A stretch of 13,750 bases of DNA from Lachnoclostridium sp. UBA1308. GTDB taxonomy: Bacteria; Bacillota; Clostridia; Lachnospirales; Lachnospiraceae. The notes under the pieces are model-generated. The model was not told the DNA's origin. It searched no databases and saw only the letters and a list, made by a program, of their open reading frames with translations. The translations under genes and the position numbers were made by a program. The stretch is from positions 1 through 13,750 of the forward strand of contig DBTU01000032.1 of assembly GCA_002307215.1 (NCBI GenBank). The letters are read 5' to 3'. This document shows, piece after piece, positions 1 to 5,889 of this stretch; position 1 is the stretch's first letter; each line of letters starts with the position of its first letter.

Positions 1-48
1 ATCTTATGAAGGCTGAACTGTAACACTGCGGTGATGAAATAAATCCGG

Positions 49-78
49 TATCATTGACGCATTCCTGTATCAATGGTA
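49..78 (+). other. weak hairpin in the leader upstream of tmcAL
   Basis: Arms TATCATTGA (49-57) and TCAATGGTA (70-78) pair over nine positions with one G-U wobble and a 12-nt loop. The following sequence is AT-rich (gctttatttt) but has no clean T-run. It could be the end of an upstream transcription unit or a leader structure. Nothing else is recognisable in bases 1-136 apart from the ribosome binding site at 119-124. Confidence 0.3.
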
Positions 79-136
79 TGATTCAAGATAGCTTTATTTT
101 ATTAAGAAAAAACTAGCTAAGGAGCCATTTGAATCT

Positions 137-1462
137 ATGAAGGTGGTTGGTCTGATAACTGAATATAACCCTTTTCACAACGGGCATAAATATCATATAG
201 AAGAAGCCAAGCGCATTACAGGAGCTGATTATGTCATAGCAGTGATGAGCGGTGATTTCGTACAACGCGGAACCCCTGCCATTATTGACAAATACAGCCG
301 TACCGCAATGGCTTTAAAGAACGGAGTAGATTTGGTTCTGGAGCTACCGGTATGCTTTGCTACCGGAAGCGCAGAGATCTTTGCACATGGTGCGGTGTCA
401 ATCCTAAGTAGCCTGGGTATCGTGGATTACTTATGCTTTGGTAGCGAAGCCGGTGATATGAAGCTTCTTCAAGAAACTGCCGAGCTTATGCTGCATACTT
501 CTGATTCCTATGACCAAAATATTCAGCTTCAGCTTAAGAACGGACTAAATTACCCTGCTGCCAGACAGAAAGCTTTGATGGCTTCCCTGGATTATCTTCC
601 GGCTTCCGATAAAGAGGCATTATCTGTGGTGCTTAACGAGCCGAATAATATTCTGGGCATTGAATATATTAAAGCAATCCATAACCTGTCTTCACCGATG
701 CAACCTGTCACGATTAGCAGGGCCTCGGCCCATTATCACGAACAGACACTAACTAATCATGAATCAGTCAATCCTTCTTCCCTACAAGTGACGCCGAGTA
801 ATCCTACAGTCTTACCGCTCATCAGTTCCGCTACCGCCATACGAAGGGAAATCCAGCCAAAGAATTTATCGGACACTAACGCTTTTACCAAAATCGAACA
901 CAGTGTTCCTCCCGATGTATTTGCACTGATGACGCAACAATATCAGAAAACTTGTCCTGTCACGGAAGAGGATTTTTCACGGATCATCAAATACAAATTA
1001 CTGGCCGAGGATAGTACTTCACTTGCCACCTACATGGATATTTCTGCTGATTTGGCAGAGCGTATGAAGAAGCTCTCTGACCTTAATTTGAATATTGACG
1101 AACTGTCTGACAGAATTAAGTCTAAGAACTTTACGAGGACAAGAGTCAACCGTGCACTGATACATCTTCTGCTTAATATTCATACAGACGATATGGAATG
1201 CTATAAATTAAATAACTATAATTCTTATGCCAGAGTACTTGGCATACGAAAAATGGCAACCCCGCTGCTTCGTAAAATTCGCCTGACCAGCAAAATACCT
1301 GTCATAACAAAGGTTGCTAAAGCAGAAGGGCTCCTAAGTAATACCGGCAATCGCATGCTCCATGGGGACATCTTTGCCTCGCATCTGTATCAACAAACAG
1401 TATACGAGAAATTTAATACAAAATCACTAAACGAGTACCGCCGAGGTGTCATAATTATTTGA
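137..1462 (+). CDS. tmcAL: tRNA(Met) cytidine acetate ligase (YlbM/TmcAL family)
   Basis: 441 residues, close to the usual length of about 400-415. In this family the enzyme activates acetate with ATP and acetylates the wobble cytidine (C34) of elongator tRNA-Met in the cytoplasm. The N-terminus carries the nucleotidyltransferase-type nucleotide-binding signature: an early GLITEYNPFHNGH with the HxGH motif at residues 14-17, then MSGDFVQRG near 37-45. The conserved block KYSRTAMALKNGVDLVLELP follows. The C-terminal half (about 275-441) contains the YARVLGIRK segment typical of the family. AAGGAG at 119-124 lies 12 nt before the ATG, slightly far but the only candidate. The 3' end overlaps the convergent gene on the other strand by 36 bp. 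I infer the acetate ligase role from homologues; only the HxGH core is directly diagnostic here. Confidence 0.9.
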   Translation: MKVVGLITEYNPFHNGHKYHIEEAKRITGADYVIAVMSGDFVQRGTPAIIDKYSRTAMALKNGVDLVLELPVCFATGSAEIFAHGAVSILSSLGIVDYLCFGSEAGDMKLLQETAELMLHTSDSYDQNIQLQLKNGLNYPAARQKALMASLDYLPASDKEALSVVLNEPNNILGIEYIKAIHNLSSPMQPVTISRASAHYHEQTLTNHESVNPSSLQVTPSNPTVLPLISSATAIRREIQPKNLSDTNAFTKIEHSVPPDVFALMTQQYQKTCPVTEEDFSRIIKYKLLAEDSTSLATYMDISADLAERMKKLSDLNLNIDELSDRIKSKNFTRTRVNRALIHLLLNIHTDDMECYKLNNYNSYARVLGIRKMATPLLRKIRLTSKIPVITKVAKAEGLLSNTGNRMLHGDIFASHLYQQTVYEKFNTKSLNEYRRGVIII

Positions 1463-2425
1463 ATCAGTTGATGTATCACAGCTTGCGCAGGCTCCGCAGG
1501 AGGAGCAGTCAGAACACATGCCGGGAGCCTTACTATGGTAACGCTCTATCCGAAATGAGTTCTCTGTTATCTTATACTCATCTTGATCATTAAACCGGAC
1601 TATATCCTGATCAAAGACAATTTTTAGAGGCTGAAAACTGATTTCTATACCGTCTTCATCACAGTCTTGCACCGGCGAATATTCGACAGGTGTATTGCCC
1701 TCCGAACCCTGTACCGTTATTTTTATTCCTGAAGTAATCAGTTCCTGTATGCTTCCTATCTCAGAAAACACAACAGAATTTCTGTCTCCTGAGATTCCGT
1801 CGGCATTCAAATCAAACGCCTTGATTTCTCCAATCGGTGTCTGAACCGCCAGCGGAAATGAGGGTTCCATAGACTTCAGATTCCCATTTTCGTAAAAAGA
1901 CACTCCGATTCTTACCCTTACCTCACCAATCGGAGAATTCAACTTTATAACTTCCTTTGGCCAAAGCGTAATACTCTTAAGGGTTCCGCTCTCATAAAAA
2001 TTGTAGGCAATTATCTTTGCGCTAACTGTCTGACCCGGCAATTCTATCATTTCCTTTGTTGCAAGCTTATATTCCTCATCTTCATCCCAATATGCTGAGA
2101 TTCGCCCATTCAACGGAAACAGACGCTTCAGTTTACCACTTTGATAAAAGGTAATAAGCTCTGCCTCCATACTGCCAAGGGGGGTCATAATTTTGGTCTT
2201 GTCATTCAGTGCAATTTTCCTAAGCGCCCCATCTTCATATAACGATAATGAATAGATATATTTTCTTCTATTCTCTGAGAATTCATATTGCGGTATCAAA
2301 TCCCCGTGTCCGGTTGTTAACACAACTTTGTCCATCAGCATACATTCCTTCATGCTTTTGTCCGGATATAGGGAATATTCACTAATATGCTGCAACATTC
2401 CGTATCTTGTAGGATAACTCTTCAT
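1427..2425 (-). CDS. MORN/YwqK-like repeat protein with a C-terminal cysteine ladder, function unknown
   Basis: 332 residues with no signal peptide or membrane segment. The body is built from degenerate units of the type FYxxGxLKSI, at about residues 18-30, 61-71, 92-107, 142-156 and 176-189. Several are followed by a short T/SPIGE element (81-84, 164-168, 196-200). This resembles MORN-2/YwqK-type beta-hairpin repeats. The C-terminus has five cysteines at exact three-residue spacing (C304, 307, 310, 313, 316; MCSDCSSCGACASC), which could bind a metal or Fe-S centre. A hydrophilic tail follows. The start is supported by AAGGTGAT just upstream. The gene lies 70 nt downstream of the AnfO-like gene on the same strand, so co-transcription is likely. 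Its last 11 codons overlap the end of tmcAL. I do not know a function; being expressed with an AnfO-type protein hints at metal or redox work, which is inference. Confidence 0.8.
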   Translation of the reverse strand: MKSYPTRYGMLQHISEYSLYPDKSMKECMLMDKVVLTTGHGDLIPQYEFSENRRKYIYSLSLYEDGALRKIALNDKTKIMTPLGSMEAELITFYQSGKLKRLFPLNGRISAYWDEDEEYKLATKEMIELPGQTVSAKIIAYNFYESGTLKSITLWPKEVIKLNSPIGEVRVRIGVSFYENGNLKSMEPSFPLAVQTPIGEIKAFDLNADGISGDRNSVVFSEIGSIQELITSGIKITVQGSEGNTPVEYSPVQDCDEDGIEISFQPLKIVFDQDIVRFNDQDEYKITENSFRIERYHSKAPGMCSDCSSCGACASCDTSTDSNNYDTSAVLV

Positions 2426-2495
2426 AAAATCACCTTATACCTTTCTAAAACTTCTGATTACACGATGAGTATCTAGTGTGCTGCATCAAAGACCT

Positions 2496-3110
2496 TCATG
2501 AAGTGATAATACTTACTTTATATTCATTCTCTTTCAATTGGTGAATCTCTGCCACTAACCCAAGCGCTTTCAGTTCTGTCTCCATCCATCTTGGAATATG
2601 GTCACAAAAGATCTCCAGTCCTTTAAAATTCTTTTGCCTTAGAAACGGCAGTAACAATTTTTTTGAGGATAAGGAGCATTCCAGATTCAGAGCTTTCTTT
2701 AAATTCAGGAAATAATAACCATCCTTCTCTGTCTTCTCGAAATAGGAGACCTGCTCCGGTTTGTCTGTATCCACTTTGTCAAAGGCCGTCTGATCAATCG
2801 TCTCCTGGATGGAGCTAAGAAACTCCTCAGGAATGCCCTCCGCTTCAAAAGATTCAAATCCGTTAGCCTCCAGTACATAATAAAGCTGCCCGATTACCTC
2901 CTTTGCTGCAAATACATTACAGCCTTTCAGTTGTTGAACCATTTCTATCATCGTACGGCGAATTACCGCAATTCCCTTAACAGTATCCATATCAAACGGT
3001 ATTTCTCGGATTACATTCCATGCTCCGCCATCTTTTTCATATACCCTTACTGATCCTTTTTCATCTAAGGAGGCCGAAGTTCCTTCCTCATTTACATATA
3101 CTGCAATCAT
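2496..3110 (-). CDS. AnfO-family protein (Fe-only nitrogenase accessory-like)
   Basis: 204 residues from the chosen start. The N-terminus MIAVYVNEEGTSASL, then VRVYEKDGGAWNVIREIPF, the GCNVFAAKEVIGQLYYVLE region and GFESFEAEGIPEEFL match my memory of the AnfO family (about 200 residues). AnfO genes are classically found just downstream of iron-only nitrogenase genes, but family members also occur alone in Clostridia. The role is unknown even in the classical cases. No nitrogenase gene is present in this window. The frame extends to an ATG at 3161, but that start has no ribosome binding site. The ATG at 3110 is preceded by GAGGTG and begins at the family-like N-terminus, so I use it. The gene is followed by the cysteine-ladder protein in the same orientation. 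Confidence 0.68.
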   Translation of the reverse strand: MIAVYVNEEGTSASLDEKGSVRVYEKDGGAWNVIREIPFDMDTVKGIAVIRRTMIEMVQQLKGCNVFAAKEVIGQLYYVLEANGFESFEAEGIPEEFLSSIQETIDQTAFDKVDTDKPEQVSYFEKTEKDGYYFLNLKKALNLECSLSSKKLLLPFLRQKNFKGLEIFCDHIPRWMETELKALGLVAEIHQLKENEYKVSIITS

Positions 3111-3131
3111 ACGACACCTCTTTCCTAAAAT

Positions 3132-3191
3132 AAAAAAACCACAAGTAACAGTCTTCTCCATCGAAAGATAAGAAAGCCATTAGTTATGGTT
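3132..3191 (-). terminator. terminator-like hairpin in the leader of the AnfO-like gene
   Basis: On the - strand, AACCATAACT (3191-3182) can pair with ACTTGTGGTT (3146-3137) with eight Watson-Crick pairs, one G-U wobble and one mismatch. The right arm runs directly into a T-rich stretch (3138-3132). The loop is 35 nt. It lies between the predicted promoter (3202-3230) and the start codon at 3110, so it could act as an attenuator. The imperfect stem and long loop keep confidence low. Confidence 0.35.
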
Positions 3192-3201
3192 TTGTGTCCT
3201 T

Positions 3202-3230
3202 ATAATACACTACATGGTATGCAGATGCAA
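3202..3230 (-). promoter_or_regulatory. predicted promoter for the AnfO-like gene
   Basis: Reading on the - strand, TTGCAT (3230-3225) and TATTAT (3207-3202) are separated by 17 nt. The -10 matches the vegetative consensus at 5 of 6 bases, the -35 at only 3 of 6. Transcription would start near 3195. Confidence 0.4.
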
Positions 3231-3311
3231 TAGATAAATTATTATCATTTTGTTTAAAATCAAAATAAATCTTATACAATATGTATGTATCAAACATCTT
3301 CTTCTATCATA

Positions 3312-3779
3312 TTAGCCCAAAACTAGTCTCATCGGGGTGACATGATTGGAATTTTGTTCTGTAAAGCCAAGCTTCTTATAGAGAGGATAGCCACATTCCG
3401 TCGCCTTTAGTTCCAGATATGATAAGTCACGAGCTTTCGCCTCCTCCAGCATGATGTTCATCAACTGATAAGCCAGCCCCTTCCTCCGGTATTCTTCCTT
3501 CGTATATACATTGAGTACATCTCCGATCTTTCCGGTAATAAATCGCTGGTTCGACGGCATTTCAATAATTACCAGAAATACACTGGCAACGATTTCATCG
3601 TTCTCTTGTGCAATATATGCGATAAAGTCATTTCCCATATGTCTTACGTAATATTCCGGCAGCTCTTTCTTAATTCTAGTCTCCTGTTCCTCCGATATCT
3701 GAAAATCCACCTTCAGATATTCGAGTCGTATACTGACCAACTGCTCCATATCCTCTATTACTGCTTTTCGAATCACCAT
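3312..3779 (-). CDS. GNAT-family N-acetyltransferase
   Basis: 155 residues, the usual size for a single-domain GNAT enzyme, which moves an acetyl group from acetyl-CoA to an amine. Motif A is visible at residues 89-106 (LNVYTKEEYRRKGLAYQLM), with RRKGLA as the pyrophosphate-binding loop. YPLYKKLGF (131-139) is the typical motif B. The substrate cannot be read from the sequence. AAGAGG lies about nine nt before the ATG. It is the last gene of a probable three-gene - strand operon: cupin, then the YdcF-like gene, then this one 22 nt later. No convincing terminator follows; the 3231-3311 stretch is only AT-rich. Confidence 0.85.
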   Translation of the reverse strand: MVIRKAVIEDMEQLVSIRLEYLKVDFQISEEQETRIKKELPEYYVRHMGNDFIAYIAQENDEIVASVFLVIIEMPSNQRFITGKIGDVLNVYTKEEYRRKGLAYQLMNIMLEEAKARDLSYLELKATECGYPLYKKLGFTEQNSNHVTPMRLVLG

Positions 3780-3801
3780 TTCTATCAGCCTCTTTCATGC
3801 A

Positions 3802-4413
3802 TTATAAGTAATCTTTCAGTTCCATGATTTCATCATTAAATTGAGTTCCGCATCGTTGCAGTTCGCCTAATACCCGTTTTATTCCTATATCTGTTTTGTA
3901 CCAGTTTTCTTTTGATATAAGAGTATTGTCTTGATAGTAAGGGATTGGATGTATGTAAAATCTCGAATCCGGAAAAGCCAACTGATAGCATATCAAGGTA
4001 CGGCGAGCATGAAATGATTTACAACAGATAATAGCTTTTCCAATATTCAGATTATTCTCGTCTGCTATTTTACGTGAAAACATTGCATTTTCTTTTGTAT
4101 ACCCGGATTTTTCTTCTCTTATTATAGAACTTTCTGATACGCCATTTTTTAATAAAACATCTGAAAGAAACTCACAATCCGTTAAGTAATTTTTATTATA
4201 AATTTCGAATTTTGATTTCACACCACCAAACTTGCCTGATTTAACACTAACGCCTCCTGACGGCATAATTAACTTAGCAAAACCTTGCTTCCATAACGCT
4301 GCAGCATACTCACCCAGCTCAGGATGTGAACCTCCCGGTATAAAAATTATATCGGCCTCTTCAGGAATATCCTCTACAAATATAAAGTTTGTGATATCAT
4401 CTATTATTTTCAT
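3802..4413 (-). CDS. YdcF/DUF218 family protein
   Basis: 203 residues from the preferred start. The pattern is that of DUF218/YdcF: an early IIFIPGGSHPELGEYAAALW, then PSGGVS, then a conserved TKENAMFS segment, and SFHARRTLICY in the C-terminal half. Family members have a Rossmann-like fold; some bind S-adenosylmethionine and others are linked to the cell envelope, so the activity here is open. No transmembrane segment is seen. The frame could also start at 4425, but GGGAG at 4423-4419 sits five nt before the ATG at 4413, which favours the inner start. Either start leaves only a short gap after the cupin stop at 4439, so the two are probably co-transcribed. Confidence 0.78.
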   Translation of the reverse strand: MKIIDDITNFIFVEDIPEEADIIFIPGGSHPELGEYAAALWKQGFAKLIMPSGGVSVKSGKFGGVKSKFEIYNKNYLTDCEFLSDVLLKNGVSESSIIREEKSGYTKENAMFSRKIADENNLNIGKAIICCKSFHARRTLICYQLAFPDSRFYIHPIPYYQDNTLISKENWYKTDIGIKRVLGELQRCGTQFNDEIMELKDYL

Positions 4414-4438
4414 ATTAGCTCCCATGTGCCGCCTTGGG

Positions 4439-4762
4439 TCACACTAACGCAACATATTCGAAAAGTAACACTTGAATCCATTCGCCTTTTTCCATGATAA
4501 CCATATGCTTATCGTCTACACCTGAGGGAATATGAAATACATCTCCCTTTTTTAAATATTCAGACTTTCCACTAAAATCAAGTCTACATTCTCCATCAAG
4601 AACATAACCGGAGTGTCCGCTTCTGCACCAGTCCGGCTCCTTTAATCCTTCAGAAAATTCTGCCAAACGAATCTGCTGATTTCCATGAACAACTGCTTTG
4701 TATCGAAAACCTTCCGCCACTACTGTCCACTCTATCCCACTAAAATCAATGTTATGTGACAT
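4439..4762 (-). CDS. small single-domain cupin protein
   Basis: 107 residues, almost entirely one cupin barrel. The first motif runs around residues 48-63 (RSGHSGYVLDGECRLDF) and the second around 73-86 (GDVFHIPSGVDDKH). Both contain the histidines and acidic residues that usually ligate a metal, although motif 1 lacks the full HxH pair. Such small cupins act as ligand sensors or minor metalloenzymes; the substrate is unknown. AGGGGG eight nt before the ATG is a strong ribosome binding site. It is the first gene of the cupin/YdcF/GNAT set. Its promoter region shares a 10-bp element with the facing promoter (see 4834-4843), suggesting common control. Confidence 0.82.
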   Translation of the reverse strand: MSHNIDFSGIEWTVVAEGFRYKAVVHGNQQIRLAEFSEGLKEPDWCRSGHSGYVLDGECRLDFSGKSEYLKKGDVFHIPSGVDDKHMVIMEKGEWIQVLLFEYVALV

Positions 4763-4822
4763 CTTGAATCCCCCTTTCTTAATCGATATTTTAGATTGCT
4801 ATGAAAGCCCATTAATCAATAA

Positions 4823-4851
4823 ATCATACTATCTTTACATTGTCCATTAAA
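4823..4851 (-). promoter_or_regulatory. weak predicted promoter for the cupin operon
   Basis: On the - strand, TTTAAT (4851-4846), a 17-nt spacer and TATGAT (4828-4823). The -10 fits the consensus at 5 of 6 bases; the -35 is poor. The half-site ACAATGTAAA (4843-4834) lies inside the spacer. Confidence 0.33.
4834..4843. promoter_or_regulatory. second copy of the operator half-site
   Basis: TTTACATTGT is identical to the first ten bases of the inverted repeat at 4903-4930. Here only one half is present; the other half has decayed or was never there. It lies in the spacer of the predicted cupin promoter. Confidence 0.45.
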
Positions 4852-4902
4852 ATAAATATGTGTAGCTAACCTGATATCCTCCATATTATAATTATTAACA
4901 CT

Positions 4903-4930
4903 TTTACATTGTAACATATTACAATGTAAA
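4903..4930. promoter_or_regulatory. perfect inverted-repeat operator
   Basis: TTTACATTGTAA (4903-4914), spacer CATA, then TTACAATGTAAA (4919-4930): twelve perfectly paired bases per arm. It covers the -35 and spacer of a predicted rightward promoter, where a dimeric repressor would block transcription. The nearby MarR-type regulator is the obvious candidate to bind it, though this is inferred from position only. Confidence 0.65.
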
Positions 4931-4936
4931 TATAAT
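4909..4936 (+). promoter_or_regulatory. predicted promoter overlapping the inverted repeat
   Basis: TTGTAA (4909-4914), 16-nt spacer, TATAAT (4931-4936). The -10 is perfect and the -35 matches at 4 of 6. Transcription would begin near 4943 and run into the zinc-ribbon frame and the MarR gene. Confidence 0.5.
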
Positions 4937-5006
4937 CCTTATATTTTAATTTTTAACTTATGGATTTAAAAATCTCTAATTCGAATACCAGCTTTATGAA
5001 ACAAAT

Positions 5007-5111
5007 ATGCATCTTCATTACCTTGTATGTCCAAGATGTAAATATTCGGGATATTCCCGATATGAAAACTTTTGCCCCAAATGCGGTTATACTATCGACG
5101 AATATTCATGA
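5007..5111 (+). CDS. very small zinc-ribbon protein or remnant
   Basis: A 34-residue frame. After MHLHYLV it reads CPRCKYSGYSRYENFCPKCG, with cysteines at 8, 11, 23 and 26 (CxxC, 11 residues, CxxC), the classic zinc-ribbon arrangement with the CPxC knuckles. That pattern is very unlikely by chance. The weak point is translation: there is no ribosome binding site before the ATG at 5007. A longer frame from the ATG at 4960 uses a different phase. It may therefore be a genuine micro-protein read from a weakly initiated mRNA, or the surviving end of a larger protein that lost its start by frameshift. It sits between the repressed promoter (4909-4936) and the MarR gene. Confidence 0.5.
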   Translation: MHLHYLVCPRCKYSGYSRYENFCPKCGYTIDEYS

Positions 5112-5130
5112 AAAGTTATATAAATTCCTC

Positions 5131-5159
5131 TTGACAAACAAATACTTCGGTATTAGAAT
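5131..5159 (+). promoter_or_regulatory. near-consensus promoter for the MarR gene
   Basis: TTGACA (5131-5136), 17-nt spacer, TAGAAT (5154-5159). The -35 is perfect, the -10 matches at 5 of 6 and the spacing is optimal. Transcription would start near 5166, about 34 nt before the start codon. Confidence 0.7.
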
Positions 5160-5199
5160 TAAATTAGTTCGAATCAAGAAGTAATGAATGAGGTGATCA

Positions 5200-5694
5200 A
5201 TGGAACAGGAAATTCACAATCCGGAAGATAATATTTTTCAATATATCGATAAATTGAAACTATTATTGTCAGCAGCCGCTTGGCAGAATATGTTGATGGA
5301 TTGTTCGAAGAACGAACTTTTCGTCTTGCTTCTGCTCTATCGTCAAAGTGATGTAAATATGACTCAAATTGCTGAGTATATCGGCGTTCCCTTGAATACC
5401 GCTACCGGAATTGTGGCTCGTATGGAAAAGAAAGATATTATCATGAGAGAACGAAGTCCTGAGGATAAAAGAATTGTGACGATCAGCATGACAGCAGAGG
5501 GAAAAGAATGCATTCAAAGCATTATGAAGAAATTTCTGTATTATGGACAGTTAATGATGGAAAGTTTTACAGCAGAAGAAATACAACTGATTTTTCGAAC
5601 CGTTGATAAAGGAATAAATGTACTGGAAATGGAACACCATCATAATCAGGAAGCAGAACAGAATGTAAAGGTAAGAAAAATACAAATAGATTAG
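5200..5694 (+). CDS. MarR-family transcriptional regulator
   Basis: 164 residues, typical for MarR proteins, which are dimeric winged-helix repressors released by small ligands or oxidation. The winged helix-turn-helix spans about residues 36-100: SKNELFVLLLLYR, then the recognition region around MTQIAEYIGVPLNTATGIVARME, and the wing RSPEDKRIVTISMT with the conserved D-x-R. The N- and C-terminal helices (10-30 and 105-145) would form the dimer. The C-terminus has a HHH cluster (146-148), possibly metal-binding. GAGGTGATC just before the ATG is a strong ribosome binding site. It has its own near-consensus promoter and precedes the ATPase genes on the same strand. It probably controls this cluster and perhaps the divergent cupin operon. 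Confidence 0.88.
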   Translation: MEQEIHNPEDNIFQYIDKLKLLLSAAAWQNMLMDCSKNELFVLLLLYRQSDVNMTQIAEYIGVPLNTATGIVARMEKKDIIMRERSPEDKRIVTISMTAEGKECIQSIMKKFLYYGQLMMESFTAEEIQLIFRTVDKGINVLEMEHHHNQEAEQNVKVRKIQID

Positions 5695-5700
5695 ATAAAG

Positions 5701-5732
5701 GCTGTCGTAATGTTTTAGCGGCAGCATTTATT
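5701..5732 (+). terminator. hairpin after the MarR gene, weak terminator or attenuator
   Basis: GCTGTCG (5701-5707) pairs with CGGCAGC (5719-5725) over seven positions including one G-U, with an 11-nt loop, followed by atttatt. It begins seven nt after the MarR stop. The short, interrupted T-run suggests partial termination, so the downstream ATPase genes may be partly fed by readthrough. Confidence 0.4.
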
Positions 5733-5776
5733 AAGCCATATACTTCGGATTCGGAACTATTCGATAAGCGAAATAA

Positions 5777-5874
5777 CGAGGAATAAGTGTGAAAGATTTA
5801 TTAAATCTTTCACTCACAAAGTTTGTGTCTGCGTAATCCTCGGCACAAACTTATATGCGCAAAAAGAATGCGCA
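5777..5874. repeat. cluster of palindromes in the leader of ATPase 1
   Basis: An outer stem CGAGGA (5777-5782) with TCCTCG (5837-5842) encloses two adjacent palindromes. The first is GTGAAAGATTTA/TAAATCTTTCAC (5789-5800, 5802-5813), perfect over 12 bp with one central base. The second is CACAAA/TTTGTG (5815-5820, 5822-5827). A third hairpin TGCGC/GCGCA (5856-5860, 5870-5874) ends seven nt before the ribosome binding site of the ATPase gene. This could be a folded mRNA leader or a dispersed palindromic repeat unit. Confidence 0.6.
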
Positions 5875-5889
5875 GGAATAGGGGTAAAA

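Noticed and set aside
2496..3110. Nitrogenase cluster
   Set aside because: Only the AnfO-like protein is present; no structural or cofactor genes are found in the window.
3231..3311. Terminator after the GNAT gene
   Set aside because: ATTTTG/CAAAAT makes only a six-bp AT stem with an eight-base loop in AT-rich DNA, not distinguishable from background.
4960..5184. A 74-residue frame from the ATG at 4960
   Set aside because: It has no ribosome binding site and its composition is not protein-like. The zinc-ribbon cysteines appear in a different phase of the same DNA.
5142..5748. ATACTTCGG occurring both in the MarR promoter spacer and at 5740-5748 before ATPase 1
   Set aside because: Nine bases shared by two nearby sites could be chance; no palindrome surrounds either copy.
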